The position numbers and the translations under genes were made by a program. A stretch of 28,823 bases of DNA from G020353115 sp964389685 (lineage in GTDB: Bacteria; Bacteroidota; Bacteroidia; Bacteroidales; VadinHA17): positions 1 to 28,823 of the forward strand of contig CAYMFM010000048.1 of assembly GCA_964389685.1 (NCBI GenBank), written 5' to 3'. Of this stretch, positions 23,789-28,823 are shown in pieces. How positions within the stretch are numbered: position 1 is the first letter of the stretch; the number at the start of each line of letters is the position of its first letter. Under the pieces are notes generated by a model. The model was not told the DNA's origin. It saw only the letters and a program-made list of their open reading frames with translations, and searched no databases.

Positions 23789-24853
23789 GTGGAAATCTAT
23801 ATTCGGGGTATTGGACTGGTATCACCTCAACCCACAACAAGAAAAGACTATTTTTTGGAAGAGGTTAAGGAGTACTATGATAATAGCCTCTATGCCATTG
23901 AACCGGAAATGGAGATGTACCTCGATCCTGCTGCCTCAAGGAGAATGAGCAGGATCCTGAGACTCGGGGTCATTGCCTCAAAAATCTGCCTGGTGGATTC
24001 GGGAGTGAGTATGCCGGATGGCATCATCACAGGTACAGGGTTTGGGATGGTGGCGGATACCGAAAAATTCCTCCTGGGATTGCTGGAAAGCGATGAAAAA
24101 TTTCTAACCCCCACACCTTTCATCCAATCCACTCACAATACCATCGGAGCCTATGTCTCCCAGATGCTCAAATGCCATAACTACAATTCTACCTATGCCC
24201 ATCGCGGGACCTCCTTTGAAACAGCACTGATTGACGGATGCATGCTGATCGAGGAGGGAAATGCAAAAAACGTTATGGTTGGAGGTTATGAGGAAAATAC
24301 AGAGAACCAGATACGGATTCTGGATAAAATCGGACGATGGAAAAAAGAAAAGATATCTAACCTGGACCTTCTTCAATCCACGTCCCCCGGAACCATCGCC
24401 GGAGAAGGCATTGGATTTTATATGCTCTCCCGACATAAAGGGGAAAACTGCTGTGTCCGGTTGACAAATGTCCAGATTCTCTACCAGAATGCGAACAAGG
24501 AGGATCTGGTTCGGGCGATCGAAAGGTTCCTGGCTCGGAATAATATGAAAAAAGATTCCATTGATGTCGTGTTGTATGGTTTAAATGGAGATTCGGAAGG
24601 AGATAAAATCTACCATGACCTTAAAAAGGATTTTTTTCAAGGGAAAATACACACAGGCTATAAACACCTTTGTGGAGAATCCTATTCTTCTACCATCTTT
24701 GCCCTGTGGGTGGCAGCGAAAATGTTGAAAACACAAAAAGTGCCTTCTATCATTCAACTGGAAACTGCTAATCCGCAATCCCTGAATCATGTGCTGATCT
24801 ATAATCATTGGCAGGATAAAAATCATTCGTTATACCTCGTTTCAAAATGCTGA
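23789..24853 (+). CDS. Cys-less ketosynthase homologue (chain-length-factor-like)
   Basis: A 354-residue thiolase-fold protein that starts with GTG. It keeps KS landmarks (IYIRGIGLVSP at the start, PTPFIQSTHNTIGAYVSQML near 108-127, VMVGGYEE) but the catalytic Cys region reads YAHRGTSFETAL (136-147) with no Cys, and the NAHGT His is missing (YGLNGDSEGD). A His remains in YKHLCGE, at the place of the second KS His. Such proteins are non-catalytic partners that shape chain length in KS/CLF dimers; ApeC of aryl-polyene loci plays this role. KS4 is the most likely partner. It overlaps the deacetylase gene by 7 bp. Confidence 0.82.
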   Translation: MEIYIRGIGLVSPQPTTRKDYFLEEVKEYYDNSLYAIEPEMEMYLDPAASRRMSRILRLGVIASKICLVDSGVSMPDGIITGTGFGMVADTEKFLLGLLESDEKFLTPTPFIQSTHNTIGAYVSQMLKCHNYNSTYAHRGTSFETALIDGCMLIEEGNAKNVMVGGYEENTENQIRILDKIGRWKKEKISNLDLLQSTSPGTIAGEGIGFYMLSRHKGENCCVRLTNVQILYQNANKEDLVRAIERFLARNNMKKDSIDVVLYGLNGDSEGDKIYHDLKKDFFQGKIHTGYKHLCGESYSSTIFALWVAAKMLKTQKVPSIIQLETANPQSLNHVLIYNHWQDKNHSLYLVSKC

Positions 24854-25614
24854 ACGTCCAGAAATTTACATTCATCTATTTTACTGTGTTGTATGTTCTG
24901 TTCCGGCTAACATCGATTCATTACCTTGTTTTCCTGGTTGCGGTCCTGATCTATATTGGTGTGATGATCTATGGATCGTTCTATATCGGATCAAATTTCT
25001 ACCTTAAACCGATCCGTTCGGCGAAAACCGAAGAGAAAAAAATTGCACTAACCTTTGACGATGGACCGGATGAAACCATTACACCGATCATTCTGGAGAC
25101 CCTCGGGAAATTTGACATTGTGGCTGCATTCTTTTGTGTTGGCCGGAATATTTCCGCCAACCCCGAAGTGCTGAAAAAAATGGATGAACAGGGACACCTG
25201 ATCGGCAATCACAGTTACTCCCATTCAAATTGGTTTGATTTTTATTCAGTAAAAAGAATGGTAAATGAATTGAAAGAGACAGATAGACTGATTGAACAAA
25301 TCATTAACCGGAAGGTGCGATTCTTCCGCCCGCCATACGGAGTGACAAACCCGGCACTGGCAAAAGCAGTGAAGAAATGTAATTACATCACCATTGGATG
25401 GAATATCCGTTCACTGGATACACCGAAGCGAAAAAAAACAAAAAAAATCGTTTCACGAATCATCCGCAAAATAAAACCAGGATCAATTATCCTTCTGCAT
25501 AATAAAAATCCAAATATTGGCATGATACTTGAAAAATTAGTGGAACATGCCGCTGAAGCCGGTTATGAGATTGTTCGTTTAGATGAATTGATAAAACAGG
25601 AAGCCTATGCGTAA
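24847..25614 (+). CDS. Membrane-anchored NodB-type polysaccharide deacetylase
   Basis: A 255-residue protein with two hydrophobic segments (about 8-22 and 26-48) followed by a NodB deacetylase domain with all five family motifs: TFDDGP (Asp71, Asp72), NHSYSH (His122, His126), RPPYG (161-165), GWNIRSLDT (Asp191) and IILLHNKN (His218). It would remove acetyl groups from a sugar in the envelope. It overlaps both neighbours (7 bp before, 8 bp after), so it is a fixed part of the locus. A deacetylated amino sugar could be an acceptor for the acyl product or part of the lipid head group (inference). Confidence 0.9.
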   Translation: MLNVQKFTFIYFTVLYVLFRLTSIHYLVFLVAVLIYIGVMIYGSFYIGSNFYLKPIRSAKTEEKKIALTFDDGPDETITPIILETLGKFDIVAAFFCVGRNISANPEVLKKMDEQGHLIGNHSYSHSNWFDFYSVKRMVNELKETDRLIEQIINRKVRFFRPPYGVTNPALAKAVKKCNYITIGWNIRSLDTPKRKKTKKIVSRIIRKIKPGSIILLHNKNPNIGMILEKLVEHAAEAGYEIVRLDELIKQEAYA

Positions 25615-26257
25615 AATATCCTTCTTTGTAACGTTGCTTCTTTTGATCCTTGTCCTGATCCCGTATGGCTATTCCCAACAGGAAGACTTTACACCCATGC
25701 AGGATGAGGACAAATTCAGGGATGAACTGACCGGTTTCAACAGAGAAACCAATACACTCATGAGTGATTTTCGCCAGGTGAAACACCTTGATATCCTGAC
25801 AGAAAATATCATCAGTAGGGGTAAATTTTACTTCATGAAAGAAAATAAATTACGATGGGAATATACTGATCCTTTTGATTATACCATTATCTTTAACGGG
25901 AATGATATCCTGATCAGGGATGAGGACCGGGAATCACAATACAATACCGACTCAAACCGAATGTTCCGGCAAATCAGCCGGTTGATGAGTAATGTGATCC
26001 GGGGTGAAATACTGGAAGAGAAAGAGGAATTCTCAGTAGACTGTTTTGAAAATAAACGGGAATATCTGATTATTCTCACCCCTACAACTGAACAGTACCA
26101 GCAGTTTTTTCAGAAAATAGAGGTCCATTTTGGACAGCATGATATGCTGGTGAAAAAAGTGAAATTCATAGAACAATCAGAAGATTATACCCTGATCGAA
26201 TTCTTCAATGAGAAGCGGAATGAAACGATTCCTGATTCGATTTTTCTTATTCAGTAG
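25607..26257 (+). CDS. LolA-like periplasmic carrier protein
   Basis: A 216-residue exported protein with a signal peptide (residues 1-23, likely cut at YGYS-QQ) and a LolA-type fold. Recognisable features are LMSDFRQVKHLDIL (the LolA first-strand region), GKFYFMKENKLRWEYTDPF and YTIIFNGNDILI. LolA proteins ferry hydrophobic molecules across the periplasm; in aryl-polyene and flexirubin loci a LolA-like protein is thought to help transport or attach the pigment lipid. It overlaps the deacetylase gene by 8 bp and the next lipoprotein-like gene by 38 bp or more. Confidence 0.87.
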   Translation: MRKISFFVTLLLLILVLIPYGYSQQEDFTPMQDEDKFRDELTGFNRETNTLMSDFRQVKHLDILTENIISRGKFYFMKENKLRWEYTDPFDYTIIFNGNDILIRDEDRESQYNTDSNRMFRQISRLMSNVIRGEILEEKEEFSVDCFENKREYLIILTPTTEQYQQFFQKIEVHFGQHDMLVKKVKFIEQSEDYTLIEFFNEKRNETIPDSIFLIQ

Positions 26258-26885
26258 CCTTACCTTTCTGGTGAGCGGAAGTTGTACAATGAAACGGCTC
26301 TCCCTGTTACCGGTTGAAGATCCGGGAATGATCACACCCATTAACCGGCCGTTTTCATCAAGCGGAACAGAACTGCTTTATAAAGCACAAATTAACATCT
26401 CCGGGAACCATTACAGCGGACTATTTGCCATCCGGATTTTTCCTGATGAAATGTATCGGGTTGTTTTCCTTAATGAATTGGGAATGAAATTTTTTGACCT
26501 TGAAACAGGAAGTAATGGTTTAATAGTTCATCACTGCTTCGATGCCTTTCAAAGAACGGGGATACGGAAGGTCCTTGAAGAAACACTGAACACACTCTTT
26601 CTGACAGGGAAACCGTTTGAAAAGGGAGAAGCATTGATCACTCACTCCGGAGATTATACGGTTTACCCGGTAACATCGGGTGGAAAAAAATTCTGTTTTG
26701 TCAGCAATTCATCCGGTAATTTAGAACGGATCGTAAAACAGGGATGCTTTTCGAAAAAAATGATCATTGAGTTTGCTGACTATAATCAATTTCCGGTTGA
26801 TATCCACATCTCTTTTCCACAAAAGAAAATTGAAATCATATTACACAGCTTAGAAAACCAACATGGCAACACTCTTTCTGAATGA
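26220..26885 (+). CDS. LolB/DUF3261-like lipoprotein
   Basis: From the ATG at 26220 this is a 221-residue protein with an N-terminal hydrophobic stretch and a Cys at 22 (LVSGSC), which suggests a lipoprotein although the lipobox is not perfect. The body has LLYKAQINISGNHYSGLFAIRIF and a FLNELGMKFFDLE strand typical of LolB/DUF3261-like barrels. An earlier ATG at 26208 is possible, but would add four charged or polar residues before the signal. Aryl-polyene loci carry a DUF3261 lipoprotein next to LolA, so this is probably the outer-membrane receiver of the exported product. It overlaps the previous gene by 38 bp and the next by 23 bp. Confidence 0.7.
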   Translation: MKRFLIRFFLFSSLTFLVSGSCTMKRLSLLPVEDPGMITPINRPFSSSGTELLYKAQINISGNHYSGLFAIRIFPDEMYRVVFLNELGMKFFDLETGSNGLIVHHCFDAFQRTGIRKVLEETLNTLFLTGKPFEKGEALITHSGDYTVYPVTSGGKKFCFVSNSSGNLERIVKQGCFSKKMIIEFADYNQFPVDIHISFPQKKIEIILHSLENQHGNTLSE

Positions 26886-27255
26886 TTTTTATACCATCCG
26901 GTCGAAGAAAACAGACCCTGATAAAAACCACCTGCTGGTGCAGGTTCATATCAAGCGGGATCATGCTCTCTTCGCCGGACATTTCCCCGGTCATTCGGTA
27001 GTCCCCGGAGTAGTCATGATACAGATGATAACAGAAATTCTTGCCGATTCTCTTCAGGAAGAATTAGAACTGAAGGAATTGGGCCGGGTTAAATTTCTTT
27101 CCCTCATTGATCCAAACGTGCATCCCTATCTTGAGTTTGAGCTGGCAATAAAGCAGGAGGATCCGCAATCCTGGCAATTTGATGCCCGGATTCTTTCCGG
27201 GGATCAATTAATCATGAAGTGTAGTGGGAAATTGGAACGAACACCTGCTAATTGA
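26863..27255 (+). CDS. Hotdog-fold dehydratase (FabA/FabZ-like, ApeI type)
   Basis: A 130-residue single hotdog protein. The signature FAGHFPGHSVVPGVVMIQ (about 37-54) matches the GHFPGxPVxPGV block of FabZ/ApeI-type 3-hydroxyacyl-ACP dehydratases, with catalytic His40. A Glu (Glu58 in ITEIL) lies one helix later. It removes water from 3-hydroxyacyl-ACP to make the double bonds of the chain. With the FabG and ketosynthases this supplies the enzymes needed for a conjugated polyene, as there is no enoyl reductase in the window. It overlaps the previous gene by 23 bp and is the last gene of the locus. Confidence 0.85.
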   Translation: MATLFLNDFYTIRSKKTDPDKNHLLVQVHIKRDHALFAGHFPGHSVVPGVVMIQMITEILADSLQEELELKELGRVKFLSLIDPNVHPYLEFELAIKQEDPQSWQFDARILSGDQLIMKCSGKLERTPAN

Positions 27256-27451
27256 TGTCAAAATAATCGGCAGGATCAAAACCACGCTTCAAAACACCAT
27301 CATCAGCCAGAAATTCATGAACCTCCTGCATGGATTTCCTGATGATAAAAACGATTGGATTAAACCATTGGAAAAAATGAATTATTCTTCTTAATATAGT
27401 GGTTGAAAAGGATTTTATTGGACAGATAGTGCGGAAAATAAAAGCAAACAA
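27248..27451 (-). pseudogene. Remnant of an M56 (BlaR1/MecR1-like) membrane peptidase
   Basis: A 67-codon minus-strand frame whose middle reads FFQWFNPIVFIIRKSMQEVHEF followed by LADDGVLKRGFDPADY with few changes. This matches the part of M56 peptidases that lies just after the HExxH zinc site (FWFNPxVWL...HExLADExVL). The HExxH motif and everything N-terminal are gone, and a stop (27248-27250) cuts it right after the match. Such proteins sense and relieve BlaI-type repression. The fragment is too short to work and overlaps the end of the dehydratase gene by 8 bp, so it is a decay relic, hinting that the end of the locus sits at an old insertion or rearrangement point. Confidence 0.65.
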
Positions 27452-27460
27452 TCTGTGATT

Positions 27461-28393
27461 ATGGTGTATCGTATCGTTGGAACATGTTTTCTTATTATCA
27501 TTTTAGTAACCTTGATTGGATGCAAACCGCCTGACGTTCAACAGGGGAATGATATGCATGATGATCTTTTCAACACAAAAGACCTGACCGGAGAAGGAGA
27601 ATTTACTTCAGGGATTGAAGGTCCGGCGGTAGACAGGAAGGGGAGACTCTATGCTGTTAATTTCAGGAGCGAAGGGACGGTCGGAATTGTGGATAAAAAT
27701 GGAACACCAGGATTGTATGTTCAGTTGCAGGAGGGAAGCATTGGAAACGGGATCCGTTTTGATCGGGCTGGAGACATGTTAATTGCTGATTACACCGGTC
27801 ATAATATCCTGAAAGTATTGCGCGGGACCAGGGAAATCGTTGTTTTTGCACATCATCCAGGAATGAACCAGCCGAATGACATCGCTATTTCCCAAAAGGA
27901 TTTTCTCTTTGCCAGTGATCCGAACTGGTCCGATTCCACGGGCATGCTCTGGAGCATTGCACCCGCTGGAGCAATTACCCTCCTGGAAGATTCCATGGGA
28001 ACTACCAATGGCATTGAGGTTAGTATCGATGAAAAGAAATTATATGTGAATGAATCTGTTCAGCGAAGGATATGGGTTTATGATCTTGACGGTAAGGGCG
28101 AGATCTCAAATAAACGATTGTTCGTATCGTTCATTGATTATGGATTGGATGGAATGCGTTGTGATTCCAGGGGAAATCTTTTTGTTACACGTTATGGGAA
28201 AGGAACTGTTCTGATGATTTCCCCGGAAGGTGAGGCGTTGGCTGAGATCAAGCTGGCAGGAAAAAATCCAACAAACATTGCTTTTGGAGGGCCGGATGGC
28301 CGGACCTGTTTTGTAACGGTTGCGGACAGGGGATGTATTGAAACATTTAGGGTTCCCTACCCGGGTAGAGCCTACCGGATGAAATTAAGATAA
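27461..28393 (+). CDS. SMP-30/gluconolactonase-like lipoprotein
   Basis: A 310-residue protein from the ATG at 27461 (a GTG two codons upstream is possible). It has a lipoprotein signal with lipobox TLIGC (Cys21) and a six-bladed beta-propeller of the SMP-30/gluconolactonase/LRE-like class. The four divalent metal ligands of that class can be placed at Glu53 (GIEGPAVD), Asn139 (QPNDIA), Asn183 (TTNGIEV) and Asp230 (GLDGMRCD). It probably hydrolyses a lactone or similar ester in the envelope; the substrate is unknown. It lies after a 200-bp gap with the M56 relic and looks unrelated to the biosynthetic locus. Confidence 0.87.
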   Translation: MVYRIVGTCFLIIILVTLIGCKPPDVQQGNDMHDDLFNTKDLTGEGEFTSGIEGPAVDRKGRLYAVNFRSEGTVGIVDKNGTPGLYVQLQEGSIGNGIRFDRAGDMLIADYTGHNILKVLRGTREIVVFAHHPGMNQPNDIAISQKDFLFASDPNWSDSTGMLWSIAPAGAITLLEDSMGTTNGIEVSIDEKKLYVNESVQRRIWVYDLDGKGEISNKRLFVSFIDYGLDGMRCDSRGNLFVTRYGKGTVLMISPEGEALAEIKLAGKNPTNIAFGGPDGRTCFVTVADRGCIETFRVPYPGRAYRMKLR

Positions 28394-28454
28394 GGATCAC
28401 ACAAGCCTAAAAGTGAGGTGTTATCGTTTCGGGATGTAACATGACATATGCAGC

Positions 28455-28823
28455 ATGAATCCAATGAATTCCCCTCAGCCTGTTTCCCGTTGGATATTAC
28501 CGGTAATTATCGTTTCCCAGTTTGCCGGCACATCGCTCTGGTTTGCTGGGAATGCAATTGTTGGCGAGTTGCAGGATGAGTTTCTTTTTGGATCCCAGCT
28601 ACTGGGCTTAATCACATCATCCGTGCAACTTGGTTTCATAACCGGCACATTGTGTTTTGCTTTCTTTGCCATTTCTGACATGTTTTCACCCAGGAAATTA
28701 TTCCTGGTAAGCTCCTTTCTGGGGGCAATCAGCAATGGAATGCTTTTATTGATCAGTGGGGAAATGACGTTGCTTTTACTGGTTCGGTTCATGACCGGAT
28801 TTTTCCTTGCAGGAATTTATCCG
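28455..28823 (+). CDS. MFS transporter, N-terminal part (cut by window end)
   Basis: An open frame from the ATG at 28455 runs without a stop to the last base (123 codons). The start reads MNPMNSPQPVSRWILPVIIV, followed by four hydrophobic segments. The loop between helices 2 and 3 has SDMFSPRK, which is like the GxLaDrxGRR signature loop of the major facilitator superfamily, and helix 4 reads LLLLVRFMTGFFLAG. The substrate cannot be told from this part. It follows the SMP-30-like gene by 61 bp and may be co-transcribed with it. Confidence 0.82.
   Translation, partial: MNPMNSPQPVSRWILPVIIVSQFAGTSLWFAGNAIVGELQDEFLFGSQLLGLITSSVQLGFITGTLCFAFFAISDMFSPRKLFLVSSFLGAISNGMLLLISGEMTLLLLVRFMTGFFLAGIYP

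Noticed and set aside
1..28823. CRISPR array, tRNA/rRNA genes, insertion sequence or integrase
   Set aside because: No regularly spaced repeats, no tRNA-like clover folds, no transposase or recombinase motifs were seen on either strand; the only long repeat is the 55-bp gap flank.

Overview
The window looks like a chromosomal piece of a Bacteroidota bacterium, probably an uncultivated one assembled from a metagenome. Signs of this are a TonB-dependent receptor with an N-terminal carboxypeptidase-regulatory-like domain, TAnnTTTG-type promoter candidates, few Shine-Dalgarno sequences, a Flavobacterium-type tyrosine ammonia-lyase, and a 100-N gap flanked by a 55-bp duplicated contig end that looks like a k-mer overlap. 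Everything here was read by eye; no search was run.

Left part, minus strand (69-7230): two B12-binding-domain radical SAM enzymes (69-1406 and 5821-7230), an outer-membrane beta-barrel protein with a strong terminator, a TonB-dependent receptor, an exported desulfoferrodoxin-like protein, and a small two-helix membrane protein that is hidden by the assembly gap and can be rebuilt by collapsing it.

Main part, plus strand (7456/7489-27255): about 20 kb of closely spaced or overlapping genes that look like one biosynthetic locus of the aryl-polyene/flexirubin kind. It has a tyrosine ammonia-lyase, a FabG-like ketoreductase, two hotdog dehydratase-like proteins, four ketosynthases with intact Cys-His-His, one full-length Cys-less (chain-length-factor-like) ketosynthase, one half-length ketosynthase-like protein, three acyl carrier proteins, an AcpS-type phosphopantetheinyl transferase, an FabD-like acyltransferase without the usual malonyl-binding Arg, a 4HBT thioesterase, an HtrB-like acyltransferase, a 3-hydroxyacyl-CoA dehydrogenase, a NodB-type deacetylase, and LolA-like and LolB/DUF3261-like envelope proteins. 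Two B12-binding radical SAM proteins are embedded in it (7489-9042 and 18008-19369), and a third is divergent from its first gene.

Working model (inference): p-coumarate from tyrosine primes a dedicated type II fatty-acid/polyketide system. The product is passed to an acyltransferase and an envelope-sorting module and is modified by cobalamin-dependent radical chemistry (C-methylation, cyclisation or another C-C rearrangement). The radical SAM enzymes are the part I do not recall from standard aryl-polyene or flexirubin loci. A CoA/ACP ligase for coumarate, DarA/DarB and an MMPL exporter are not in the window.

Right edge: a decayed M56 (BlaR1-like) peptidase remnant on the minus strand, an SMP-30/gluconolactonase-like lipoprotein, and the start of an MFS transporter cut by the window end. 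No tRNA, rRNA, CRISPR array or intact mobile element was seen.
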